In this document: positions 25,078 through 33,490 of the stretch, one piece after another | How positions within the stretch are numbered: position 1 is the stretch's first letter | Layout of the letters: each line of letters starts with the position of its first letter | NCBI GenBank assembly: GCA_900540785.1 | Contig: UQHF01000018.1 | Span: 7,753 to 71,752, forward strand | From: an uncultured Blautia sp. | Lineage (GTDB): Bacteria > Bacillota > Clostridia > Lachnospirales > Lachnospiraceae | DNA: 64,000 bases | Reading direction: 5' to 3' | Translations under genes and position numbers: made by a program | Notes under the pieces: generated by a model | What the model was told of the DNA's origin: nothing | Database searches by the model: none | The model's input: only the letters and a program-made list of their open reading frames with translations

Positions 25078-27681
25078 TTACTCTTGTGCCCATATATGAA
25101 TTTTTGCCCGAAACATTTTGCCGTATGATTTTCCAGCTTCTGCAATAATACTTAAAGCATTTTCTTTCTTTTCACGAGAAATAAACTGTTCTGATAATCC
25201 CTGAACCTGTACAGATAAATTATTTTTTTCCCGAACTAAAACAGTACAATTGTTATTTACAGTTTCAATATATTTCTCCATAGTACCATTGGAAACATTA
25301 TCAAAAGACACTTTATCTAACTGCTTTGTAAGCTGTTCGCATTTTTCCACAAGATTCTGAATGGATTTTTTTATCTTTTCCCATCTGTCCAGTTCTTCTT
25401 TTTTTCGTAGACCTACGTACTCCGGGTGCTTCTTTTCATCCATCATTAATTCATACAATCTCTGGTCTGTGGGGGTATCTTCTCCATGTTCAGGCACAAG
25501 TGCGACCTGCATATCAAAGGGTCTGAGTAAATCTTCATATGTGTATAGCGCATGACCTTTTGTATATGTAGCCATATTTTCCAATTGTAATGCGCTTGCT
25601 GACATAGTACTTCCAACCAGTTCCCTGTCGTCCTGAGATGTCAGCCTGTGTACAAGCTTAATATTTGTATTTTTTATTACTTCCGGCGCCATAGCTGTCG
25701 GTAACTGGTCTGCAATAATAATCCCTTCCCTCAAAGCACGAACTTCCGCCAGCATTTTTACAATAAATGCCGTGGCTGCAATTTTAGGATTCGAATCTTC
25801 CGGTTTATCTGCACTGGATTCAGAAGAAATTAAATTGTGAGCTTCTTCTATAAAAATAACGTGCCGAACCGGTTTCTCCTTATCTTCCAACGGATTTGCT
25901 TTTAATGTTTCTCTGATCAATGTACAAAGCAGCAGCGTTACAAAATTTGCAGGTCCTTCTCCCAGTGATTCCAACTCTATGATAACAGGACGTTTCAACC
26001 ATTCTTCTGGAGCTAACATAGACTTTGGAGTATCAAACATTTCTTTCATTTCCCGTCGAAGTAAGCTTCCAATTCTGACTTCCAGTACAGATCGGATATT
26101 TCCCTTCATTTCTCCATCATAATTTGTGTTTTCCAATTCCTGTTCAAACTGTTTATATAGTTCTGACATTGTTGGATATTCTTTATCTCCAATATTTATA
26201 TCCTTTTCATTCCAACCATGTTTCTCATAAACAGTCTGAATTGCTCTGTCCAAAATAAATGGTGCCGGAGCCGGAATAGGAAATGCTCCTTCGAAAACCT
26301 GGCATAGTTTTCCAATATGTTCCGATAAAGTTAATCCTTTCGGAAATTCAAACGGATTTATTCGTAACGGAAAATCAGTACAAGCAGATGGAGAAAACAC
26401 AATCAGTTCAGGAATATCAAATAATGCCAGCTCTCTGTACTCGCGCTTTGCAGGTTCTAATACTAAGAATGGAATATGTGCCTTTTCTTCTGTTCCATCT
26501 TTCTTTCTAACCTTGTGATTCCATAAATTATTTGCCATATACAACATTGTATTTGTTTTTCCAGCGCCTGGTACACCACACACAAACATATGCTTTGGCA
26601 ACATATTGAATGGAATTTTCACATCATAATTATTGGAATCTTTTCCCAGAGAAAATCCCGAATTTTTATGAACAGCAGCCGTTTCTTTTGACAGTTCAAT
26701 ATTTTCGCCATCACATAAAACCGGCAATCTGGTAAAAGCTGATGCCTCTTCCAAAGTAAATGTAACGGGCCAATATATCATAGATCCCGGTGTTTCCTTA
26801 CTGCATGACTCTTCTCTTGGAGGAATATCGTTCAAGTCTTCCATTCCGGAAAAACTTCCTGTTTTCTCTAAAAGATTACCATTTCCTGTCTCCAGACATT
26901 CAGAAATAGCAGAATCTATCAGTAGCTTACTATATTGCTCGTCATTACTAAAAGAACATATTCTGCCTAAAAAACTTGGAGAAGTATCTATCGCCTTCAG
27001 CCAATCTTCATACTGTTTTAGTACCTCATTAACATTTGGATCTTTTTTCTCGTTATGCATTTTGGAATACTCACTAATTCCAGTCTTTGAATTATAACTG
27101 TTTCTTAAATAAGTCAGAGGATTTTCAAAAGCTTTATGTATTTCCTCCTCCAATTCTTTTTTCGCAAATAAATCGACTCTGTAACAACATGGTTCATTAA
27201 ATGATTCCATTAATTTAAAAATATTGTATAGTCGGCAATGCTCTCTTATCTTCCAATTAGGAACCACATAAAAATATGTTTTTTCGTTATTAACAGATGT
27301 TTCTAATATGCGTTCTTTTTTCCTCATAAAACACTGACAAGTATATATTTCAGAGTTTATTTTTGACTCCTGAATTTCTGTAAAATTAAAGTAATTTGAG
27401 ATTCCCGATGCTTTCACTAATTTCCTCATTTTATCAAAATACTTTTCATTTTTTTCAGAGCTAGTAAATAATAATCGGATATTAATTTTATTCCCTTCAG
27501 GACGCTCTGGGACATAATCAAATAAAAAATGTATATTTACATTTCCTAACAATGCCGCGCGATAAAGCTGTCTTATAAACTGAGTTTGGGCGTCAAGCAT
27601 ACCTTCTATTCCTGATTCTTCAAAAACCTGATACTTACTCAAAGTTAAATCTGGAATAGCTTTTATCTCATAAGCTAACAT
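25078..27681 (-). CDS. HerA/VirB4-like hexameric ATPase, first gene of an uncharacterised operon
   Basis: About 867 residues. Residues 1-300 are a divergent N-terminal domain. The motor domain has Walker A GVPGAGKTN (about 369-377) and Walker B VIFIEEAHN (about 608-616). Downstream, ADQLPTAMAPEVIKNTNIKLVHRL is the HerA/VirB4-type sensor and arginine-finger region. The last 110 residues are coiled-coil. Such motors pump DNA or protein through ring complexes (HerA-NurA repair, type IV secretion, several defence systems). No nuclease, relaxase or Sir2 gene is beside it. The ATG at 27681 follows AGGAGAGATGGTA. It is transcribed from 27745-27773, opposite to the RHH gene. Confidence 0.85.
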   Translation of the reverse strand: MLAYEIKAIPDLTLSKYQVFEESGIEGMLDAQTQFIRQLYRAALLGNVNIHFLFDYVPERPEGNKINIRLLFTSSEKNEKYFDKMRKLVKASGISNYFNFTEIQESKINSEIYTCQCFMRKKERILETSVNNEKTYFYVVPNWKIREHCRLYNIFKLMESFNEPCCYRVDLFAKKELEEEIHKAFENPLTYLRNSYNSKTGISEYSKMHNEKKDPNVNEVLKQYEDWLKAIDTSPSFLGRICSFSNDEQYSKLLIDSAISECLETGNGNLLEKTGSFSGMEDLNDIPPREESCSKETPGSMIYWPVTFTLEEASAFTRLPVLCDGENIELSKETAAVHKNSGFSLGKDSNNYDVKIPFNMLPKHMFVCGVPGAGKTNTMLYMANNLWNHKVRKKDGTEEKAHIPFLVLEPAKREYRELALFDIPELIVFSPSACTDFPLRINPFEFPKGLTLSEHIGKLCQVFEGAFPIPAPAPFILDRAIQTVYEKHGWNEKDINIGDKEYPTMSELYKQFEQELENTNYDGEMKGNIRSVLEVRIGSLLRREMKEMFDTPKSMLAPEEWLKRPVIIELESLGEGPANFVTLLLCTLIRETLKANPLEDKEKPVRHVIFIEEAHNLISSESSADKPEDSNPKIAATAFIVKMLAEVRALREGIIIADQLPTAMAPEVIKNTNIKLVHRLTSQDDRELVGSTMSASALQLENMATYTKGHALYTYEDLLRPFDMQVALVPEHGEDTPTDQRLYELMMDEKKHPEYVGLRKKEELDRWEKIKKSIQNLVEKCEQLTKQLDKVSFDNVSNGTMEKYIETVNNNCTVLVREKNNLSVQVQGLSEQFISREKKENALSIIAEAGKSYGKMFRAKIHIWAQE

Positions 27682-27744
27682 TACCATCTCTCCTAACAAA
27701 TAAAATTTCGTATTTTCTGTACTCTTATTCTCTCTTTTTATCCT

Positions 27745-27773
27745 ACTTTATCTTATTTTATCCTACTTGTCAA
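27745..27773 (-). promoter_or_regulatory. Promoter of the HerA operon, with a direct repeat
   Basis: On the minus strand TTGACA (27768-27773) and TAAAGT (27745-27750) are 17 bp apart. The -35 side and the -10 side each carry AAGTAGGATAAA, about two helical turns apart, which may be a regulator site. Confidence 0.68.
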
Positions 27774-27777
27774 TATA

Positions 27778-27797
27778 GTATGCCACAAAATGGTATC
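27778..27797. promoter_or_regulatory. Imperfect inverted repeat, candidate RHH operator
   Basis: GTATGCCA and TGGTATC face each other across CAAAA, between the divergent HerA operon promoter and the RHH gene. Ribbon-helix-helix proteins often bind such short repeats and repress their own gene. Confidence 0.4.
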
Positions 27798-27821
27798 TTC
27801 TATATAAAAAGGAGATTAACT

Positions 27822-27995
27822 ATGAAACCATTAAAAACTAAAGTAAGTATAACTCTTGATAACGATCTGGTTGTCAGTCTTAAAGAAATGGCGGAAGATG
27901 ATGATCGCTCATTTAGTCAGTATATTAATTTGATACTGAAAGACTGGGTTTTACATCACAACAACCCACACAGCAAAACAAATTCTATTCCCTAA
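27822..27995 (+). CDS. Ribbon-helix-helix DNA-binding protein
   Basis: 57 residues of the Arc/CopG type. The beta strand KTKVSITLDNDLVVSLKE is followed by a turn and helix DRSFSQYINLILKDWV. The ATG at 27822 is preceded by AAGGAGATTAACT; an upstream in-frame ATG lacks a site. It is divergent from the five-gene HerA operon with only about 140 bp between the start codons. It is therefore the likely regulator of that operon and of itself. No toxin gene follows it, so it is not an obvious antitoxin. Confidence 0.8.
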   Translation: MKPLKTKVSITLDNDLVVSLKEMAEDDDRSFSQYINLILKDWVLHHNNPHSKTNSIP

Positions 27996-28043
27996 ATATA
28001 TCCTCAATTATAAGCACTGTTAAAAAACAGATTTATCTAAAAC

Positions 28044-28081
28044 AGGGGCAGATGTAACTTATACAAGCCACATCTGCCCCT
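28044..28081. terminator. Perfect 12-bp hairpin between the RHH gene and dut
   Basis: AGGGGCAGATGT (28044-28055) pairs fully with ACATCTGCCCCT (28070-28081). The minus-strand side is followed by TGTTTTAG, the plus side is A-rich, so it may act as a second terminator in either direction. Confidence 0.55.
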
Positions 28082-28092
28082 GAGAGTAAAAA

Positions 28093-28143
28093 AATCTCCT
28101 GTAAAATACCGAATGTTAAAAACACCGATTTCTACAGGAGATT
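28093..28143 (-). terminator. Terminator after dut
   Basis: AATCTCCTGTA (28093-28103) pairs with TACAGGAGATT (28133-28143). On the minus strand it is followed by seven T. The loop is long (29 nt). Confidence 0.7.
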
Positions 28144-28182
28144 CCTATTTTAAGATTTAGAGCCATTTATCGACAGCTCATT

Positions 28183-28695
28183 TTATTTTGTTGTACTTCC
28201 AAAACCGCCGTTTCGAACGCCTTCTGCGGCGTCGTCCACCGTGATTCCGTATTCTACAAAGATTCCCTGCATAAACCCTGTTCCTGCAGGAATCACAAGG
28301 GTTTTTCCCTCGTTTGTATCATTTGTAAGCTTTGCAAAAATATGACCTTCATTGTCTGAATAAAAGTAATCGCTGTCAATAATCCCTACGGTATTATTTA
28401 ACTGCAGGCGGTACTTAAATCCGAGACCGCTTCTGGGATAACATTTCAAAACCCAGTCCTGTTCCATTTCCACACGGATTCCCGTAGGGATTTTTACTGT
28501 TTCTCCAGGCTGTAATGTTACCTCAACAGGCGCAAAGAAATCATATCCTGCGCTTCCGGCAGTTGCCCGCACAGGAAGGGAAATCCCTTTATAAATCTCC
28601 TGCACTTCTTCTGCGGAAATTTCCCCGAAGGTATCTTTCCAGTCTTCCAGAAAACGCGCTTCACTTACTTTATGAAATTTTGCAATTCTTCTCAT
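28183..28695 (-). CDS. dut: dUTP diphosphatase, trimeric type
   Basis: 170 residues. It hydrolyses dUTP to dUMP, which keeps uracil out of DNA and feeds dTMP synthesis. The five family motifs are visible: AGYDF (49-53), PRSGLG, GIIDSDYF (with catalytic Asp), the motif 4 region AGTGFMQGIF, and the C-terminal RNGGFGSTTK arm. The first 45 residues are an extension before the usual start of the fold and are not recognised. It is followed by two hairpins and preceded by nrdG, another nucleotide gene. Confidence 0.95.
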   Translation of the reverse strand: MRRIAKFHKVSEARFLEDWKDTFGEISAEEVQEIYKGISLPVRATAGSAGYDFFAPVEVTLQPGETVKIPTGIRVEMEQDWVLKCYPRSGLGFKYRLQLNNTVGIIDSDYFYSDNEGHIFAKLTNDTNEGKTLVIPAGTGFMQGIFVEYGITVDDAAEGVRNGGFGSTTK

Positions 28696-28712
28696 ATTCC
28701 GAATTTATCTCC

Positions 28713-29204
28713 TTAATCCTGGTGAAGAACTGCTTTTCCCTCTCTGAGAGAGGCGGGAACATCGATCACTCTCTGATTGGAAGAGCCCTTCCACTTAAGA
28801 AGCAGTTCTTTTTTGTCAATCTCAAACTCTCCGTCTACACAAACATCAAGATAACGGACGATTTCCAGATTCTGAATCTCTTCCCACAGAGAGCCTGTAT
28901 ACAGCCAGATTGTTTTATCCGGATATTTCTCACGGATTTCTTTTGCAAGAGCTGTCACCCCCTCCACATTGGCAGGGTGCAGCGGATCTCCGCCAGAAAA
29001 GGTAATGCCGCTTACATATGCCTTATCCAGCTCCGCCATGATCTCTCTGTGTTCTGCCTCTGTAAAAGGAAGACCGCCCTTCGGATCCCAGGTAATGGGA
29101 TTCTGACATTCCCTGCAGCCGTGGGAGCAGCCTGCCACCCACAGAACTACACGAAGTCCGTCTCCGTTTAGCATATCGTCTTTCGTTATATTATGGTATC
29201 TCAT
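28713..29204 (-). CDS. nrdG: Anaerobic ribonucleotide reductase activating protein
   Basis: 163 residues. A radical SAM enzyme that makes the glycyl radical on NrdD, so deoxynucleotides can be made without oxygen. The CxxxCxxC cluster motif is CSHGCREC (26-33), followed by TFSGGDPLHP (the GGE-like motif). Length is typical. nrdD is not within this window. The gene starts 3 nt after the pnp stop. Confidence 0.93.
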   Translation of the reverse strand: MRYHNITKDDMLNGDGLRVVLWVAGCSHGCRECQNPITWDPKGGLPFTEAEHREIMAELDKAYVSGITFSGGDPLHPANVEGVTALAKEIREKYPDKTIWLYTGSLWEEIQNLEIVRYLDVCVDGEFEIDKKELLLKWKGSSNQRVIDVPASLREGKAVLHQD

Positions 29205-29207
29205 GAT

Positions 29208-31301
29208 TTACGCTTCTTCCGGTACATCTTTCATGCTGAAGCTGATTCTTCCCATCTTGTCTTTTCCGAGGCAGATTACTTTTACCTTGTCGCCAAGTGT
29301 GAGAACATCTTCTACACGGTTAATTCTCTCTTTACAGATTTTTGAAATGTGAACCATTCCTTCTTTGCCAGGTGCAAATTCAATAAATGCTCCAAATTCC
29401 TTAATGCTTACAACCTTACCTGTGAAAATCTGGCCAGCCTCAAAATCAGTCGCAATGATTTCCACCATTCTCTTCGCTTCGTCCATCATTTTCTGCTCTA
29501 CGCCGCAGATGGATACTGCGCCTTCGTCTGTAATGTCGATTTTTACGCCTGTACGCTCAATAATGGTGTTGATAGTCTTTCCTCTCTGACCTACCACATC
29601 GCCGATCTTCTGCGGATCGATCTGAATCTGGATGATCTTCGGTGCATACTGTCCCACTGTTTCACGGGGCTTATCGATGCATTTTTCCATAACCTCTGTG
29701 AGGATATACTCTCTCGCCTCTTTTGTTCTGCGGATTGCTTCCTCTACGATCGGTCTTGTAAGTCCGTGGATCTTAATATCCATCTGGATTGCAGTAATAC
29801 CGTCATGTGTACCTGCCACCTTAAAGTCCATATCTCCGAAGAAATCCTCAAGTCCCTGAATATCTGTAAGAACAATGTAATCGTCGTCTGTATCCCCTGT
29901 TACAAGTCCGCAGGAAATTCCGGCTACCGGTTTTTTGATCGGTACGCCTGCTGCCATAAGAGACATGGTGGACGCACAGATACTTGCCTGAGAAGTAGAA
30001 CCGTTTGACTCAAAAGTCTCAGATACAGTACGGATTGCGTACGGGAAATCTTCCTCTGCCGGAAGGACAGGCACGAGTGCTCTCTCTGCAAGAGCTCCAT
30101 GACCGATCTCACGGCGTCCCGGTCCTCTGGACGGTTTTGTCTCACCTACAGAGTAGGACGGGAAATTATAATGATGCATATATCTCTTGGAAGTCTCAAA
30201 TTCATCAAGACCGTCAAGACGCTGTGCTTCTGCAAGAGGAGCCAGTGTTGTCATAGTGCAGATCTGTGTCTGTCCACGTGTAAACATAGCAGAACCGTGA
30301 ACTCTCGGAATAATGTCAACCTCTGCTGCAAGAGGACGGATCTGTGTGATCTCACGTCCGTCCGGGCGCTTGTGGTCTTTTAAGATCATTTTACGGACTG
30401 TCTTCTTCTGATACTGATAAACAGCTTCACCAAGAACAGCGAGCCACTCCTCTTTTTCTGCAAAAGCCTCTGCAAGCTTCTCTGTTACTTTGCGGATATT
30501 TTCTTCTCTTGTCTGCTTGTCGTCAGAGAATACTGCCTCTTCCATTTCTGCCGGAGGAACGATTTCCTTGATCGCCTCAAAAAGCTCTTCCGGTACCGCG
30601 CAGGATTCGTAAGAATGTTTTTCTTTTCCGCAGTCAGCAACGATCGTATCGATAAATTTGATGATTTCCTGGTTTACTTCATGAGCTTTGTAAATTGCCT
30701 CGATCATTTTATCTTCCGGAATCTCGTTTGCGCCGGCTTCGATCATGATCACTTTTTCTCTTGTGGAAGCAACTGTAAGCTGCAGATCGGAAATGTCCTT
30801 CTGTGCCAGTGTCGGGTTGATCACGTACTCTCCGTCGATCAGTCCCACCTGTGTTGTCGCACATGGACCGTCAAATGGAATATCGGAAATGCAGGTTGCG
30901 ATCGCAGAACCGAGCATAGCCGGAATCTCCGGATTGCACTGCGGATCTACAGACATAACCATATTTACAAGTGTCACGTCATTTCTGTAATCTTTCGGGA
31001 AAAGAGGACGCATTGGTCTGTCAATGACACGGGAAGTCAGGATCGCATGTTCACTTGCCTTTCCCTCTCTTTTATTAAATCCTCCCGGGATTTTTCCAAC
31101 TGCGTACATTTTTTCTTCATATTCAACGCTTAACGGAAAGAAATCAATTCCCTCTCTCGGCTCTTTTGATGCGGTTGCAGTAGATAATACAGTAGTATCA
31201 CCATAGTGCATAAGAGCAGCGCCGTTTGCCTGTTTTGCAACGCGGTCAATATCTACAGTAAGGGTTCTTCCGGCTAATTCCATGGAATAACTTTTGTACA
31301 T
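29208..31301 (-). CDS. pnp: Polyribonucleotide nucleotidyltransferase (PNPase)
   Basis: 697 residues. A trimeric phosphorolytic 3'-5' exoribonuclease of mRNA decay. Two RNase PH domains (1-~210 and ~300-540) flank a helical linker, then a KH domain (IGDVVGQRGKTINTIIERTG) and an S1 domain (GQIFTGKVVSIKEFGAFIEF) to the C-terminus. GRREIGHGALAERAL and the Asp residues of the second core are kept. The start follows AAAGGAGAAAGAAT. rpsO lies just upstream, the usual order. Confidence 0.97.
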   Translation of the reverse strand: MYKSYSMELAGRTLTVDIDRVAKQANGAALMHYGDTTVLSTATASKEPREGIDFFPLSVEYEEKMYAVGKIPGGFNKREGKASEHAILTSRVIDRPMRPLFPKDYRNDVTLVNMVMSVDPQCNPEIPAMLGSAIATCISDIPFDGPCATTQVGLIDGEYVINPTLAQKDISDLQLTVASTREKVIMIEAGANEIPEDKMIEAIYKAHEVNQEIIKFIDTIVADCGKEKHSYESCAVPEELFEAIKEIVPPAEMEEAVFSDDKQTREENIRKVTEKLAEAFAEKEEWLAVLGEAVYQYQKKTVRKMILKDHKRPDGREITQIRPLAAEVDIIPRVHGSAMFTRGQTQICTMTTLAPLAEAQRLDGLDEFETSKRYMHHYNFPSYSVGETKPSRGPGRREIGHGALAERALVPVLPAEEDFPYAIRTVSETFESNGSTSQASICASTMSLMAAGVPIKKPVAGISCGLVTGDTDDDYIVLTDIQGLEDFFGDMDFKVAGTHDGITAIQMDIKIHGLTRPIVEEAIRRTKEAREYILTEVMEKCIDKPRETVGQYAPKIIQIQIDPQKIGDVVGQRGKTINTIIERTGVKIDITDEGAVSICGVEQKMMDEAKRMVEIIATDFEAGQIFTGKVVSIKEFGAFIEFAPGKEGMVHISKICKERINRVEDVLTLGDKVKVICLGKDKMGRISFSMKDVPEEA

Positions 31302-31389
31302 ATTCTTTCTCCTTTTCTTCTTGATAACTTCTTTAACTTCTTCTTTATATATATAAATATCTTATAAAGCAGGCGAAATAACAGCAAAC

Positions 31390-31413
31390 AGGGGCGGATG
31401 GAAATCCGCCCCT
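31390..31413 (-). terminator. Hairpin between rpsO and pnp
   Basis: AGGGGCGGAT pairs fully with ATCCGCCCCT around a GGAA loop, with TGTTTGCTGTTATTTC behind it on the minus strand. It may end rpsO transcripts partly and protect their 3' ends. Confidence 0.72.
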
Positions 31414-31425
31414 TCCGCATACTAA

Positions 31426-31692
31426 TTATTTTCTTAAACCTAATTTTTCAATCAGTGTACGGTATCTTTCGATGTCTGTTTTCTTCAGGTATGCCAGAAG
31501 GCCACGGCGCTGACCTACCATTTTCAGAAGACCACGTCTGGAATGATGATCTTTATGGTGTGTCTTTAAGTGCTCTGTTAATTCCTGAATTCTTGCTGTA
31601 AGAACGGCAATCTGTACTTCCGGTGAACCTGTGTCACCTTCACATCTTGCATATTCTTTCATAATGGCTGTTTTTTTCTCTTTTGAAATCAT
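31426..31692 (-). CDS. rpsO: 30S ribosomal protein S15
   Basis: 88 residues, normal length. S15 binds the central domain of 16S rRNA early in 30S assembly. The family core DTGSPEVQIAVLTARI and HHKDHHSRRGLLKMVGQRRGLL is intact. AAGGAGGAAATCAAA precedes the ATG. The 90-nt leader from the promoter at 31790 could carry an S15-binding structure, as in other Firmicutes, but I cannot prove one. Confidence 0.98.
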   Translation of the reverse strand: MISKEKKTAIMKEYARCEGDTGSPEVQIAVLTARIQELTEHLKTHHKDHHSRRGLLKMVGQRRGLLAYLKKTDIERYRTLIEKLGLRK

Positions 31693-31789
31693 TTTGATTT
31701 CCTCCTTAAAATAATTTAATTAAACCGCCGCATATTAAGAGATGGTCGGAGTGTCCTGTCTCTGAATAAGGGCTGAATTCACCTTCGTT

Positions 31790-31818
31790 AGTATAACACA
31801 AAGATTTTTTTCTGTAAA
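31790..31818 (-). promoter_or_regulatory. Sigma-A promoter of rpsO
   Basis: On the minus strand TTTACA (31813-31818) and TATACT (31790-31795) are 17 bp apart. Transcription from about 31783 leaves a leader of roughly 90 nt before rpsO. Confidence 0.82.
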
Positions 31819-31829
31819 CTCTTTTTTTA

Positions 31830-33488
31830 TTATTTTGCTGCTGCGCGCATTTCTTTCTGTCTTTCTATAGGATCGTCCTCAAGAAGAGAAAAAGCAATGT
31901 TTGTCGCATGATCTGATACACGCTCAAGTCCGGAGACAATATCTGAGAACATCATTCCTGCGCTTGCCGTACATTCGCCTCTTGTAAGACGCTGTACATG
32001 GGATTCCTGAAGATAGCGCTCCGCATCGTCCACCTTATCCTCAAGCTCCAGAATTTCCTCCATATGCTCCTGATTATTATGAGAAAACATATCAAGGGCA
32101 TATGTAGTTACCTTAATTACCATCCCAAGCATCTCAGACAGCTCTTTCTTTGCCTGGTCGCTGAAATCAATTCCACGCTCCATCCTGGAAGCAGCGGCAT
32201 CTGCAATATTTTCCGCATGATCACCGATACGTTCAATGTCGTTTACTACATGGAACAGTCCGCCAATGCTCTTCGCATCGTCTGATGGCAGAGTCGTCTG
32301 ATTGATCTTCACAAGATAATCGGTAATCGCATGATTCAGATAGTCGATGTTTTTTTCTGTCTCATACACTTCCCGGATCTCTTTTTCATCCAGGGTAAGC
32401 AGAGCATTCATTGCTTTTTCCAGATTGGAAATCGCCATCTGTCCCATGCGCTCCATTTCTCTTGTTGCGTCAAATACAGCCGTTGTAGGAGAAAACACAG
32501 ATTTCTCTCCAATAAACTGTAAGCCCAGTGCATCCTGATTTTTCTTTTCCTCTCCGCGCACAAGAAAACCTGTCAGTTTTACAATCTGTTTGATAAACGG
32601 AGCAAGGAGAAGAACCTCTGTAAGCTTGATAAGGGTATGCGCATTTGCCACTTCTCTTCCCGGATTACCGCCGGAAATATAAGAAATAAACTGTGTGACC
32701 GGTTCAAGCGCCACGCTTAATACAACATAAATAATAAAGGTTCCGATAATATTAAACACCAGATGGATCAGGGCAGCCCGTTTCGCATCTCTCTTTCCGC
32801 TTAAACCGGCAAGAAGGGCAGATACACAGGAGCCAATGTTACAGCCCATGATAATAAAGAAACAGATACGTATATCAAGAAGTCCCTGGTTTGCCAGAAG
32901 AAGCACAATACCAACTGTGGCAGAGGAGCTCTGAAGAACAGTTGTGACAACAAGTCCTACAAGAACAGCCAGAAAATGACTGGTAAGAGAGCCCATGATC
33001 TCCACTACCTCCGGAGACTCCCTCAAAACAGACATGGAATCTGACATGGTGGTAAGACCCATAAACAGAATACCAAAGCCCAGAAGGACCTCTCCAATAC
33101 GCTGTATCTTTACTTTTTTAAAGAACATCATCATAACCACGCCCGCCATAACGATCGCCGGGGCAAGGGCAGAAAGGTTAAATGATATTAACTGAGAAGT
33201 TACTGTTGTTCCAATGTTGGCACCCATGATCACACCGGCTGCCTGATACAGGTTCATAAGTCCTGAATTTACAAAACTTACTACCATGACGGTAGATGCA
33301 CTGGAGGACTGGATGATTGCAGTGAAAAATGTTCCCACAAGGATTCCTCTGATAGGCGTCTTTGTAAAAAACTCAAGAATGCTTCGCATCTTGGCGCCTG
33401 CAACTTTTTCAAGTCCATCGCTCATCTGTTTCATACCGAACAAAAAGAGGCCCAAACCTCCCATTAGTCCAAGAATAATCTCTGCCAT
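31830..33488 (-). CDS. Na+/phosphate cotransporter family protein with PhoU-like C-terminus
   Basis: 552 residues. The N-terminal 310 residues hold two inverted repeats with QSSSAS/QSSSAT motifs (TAIIQSSSASTVMVV and TTVLQSSSATVGIVL), characteristic of the NptA/PF02690 family. Residues about 340-540 are a PhoU-like helical domain (NDIERIGDHAENIADAA, ERVSDHATNIAFSL). It should import phosphate or sense its supply. It lies 2 nt after ribF, so it is the last gene of the long rimP operon. Confidence 0.93.
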   Translation of the reverse strand: MAEIILGLMGGLGLFLFGMKQMSDGLEKVAGAKMRSILEFFTKTPIRGILVGTFFTAIIQSSSASTVMVVSFVNSGLMNLYQAAGVIMGANIGTTVTSQLISFNLSALAPAIVMAGVVMMMFFKKVKIQRIGEVLLGFGILFMGLTTMSDSMSVLRESPEVVEIMGSLTSHFLAVLVGLVVTTVLQSSSATVGIVLLLANQGLLDIRICFFIIMGCNIGSCVSALLAGLSGKRDAKRAALIHLVFNIIGTFIIYVVLSVALEPVTQFISYISGGNPGREVANAHTLIKLTEVLLLAPFIKQIVKLTGFLVRGEEKKNQDALGLQFIGEKSVFSPTTAVFDATREMERMGQMAISNLEKAMNALLTLDEKEIREVYETEKNIDYLNHAITDYLVKINQTTLPSDDAKSIGGLFHVVNDIERIGDHAENIADAAASRMERGIDFSDQAKKELSEMLGMVIKVTTYALDMFSHNNQEHMEEILELEDKVDDAERYLQESHVQRLTRGECTASAGMMFSDIVSGLERVSDHATNIAFSLLEDDPIERQKEMRAAAK

Positions 33489-33490
33489 TC

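Noticed and set aside
21569..27995. Assigning the HerA operon to a named HerA defence system (Sir2-HerA, DUF4297-HerA or HerA-NurA)
   Set aside because: No Sir2, DUF4297 or NurA-like nuclease gene is present in the operon, and the partner genes are membrane and coiled-coil proteins.
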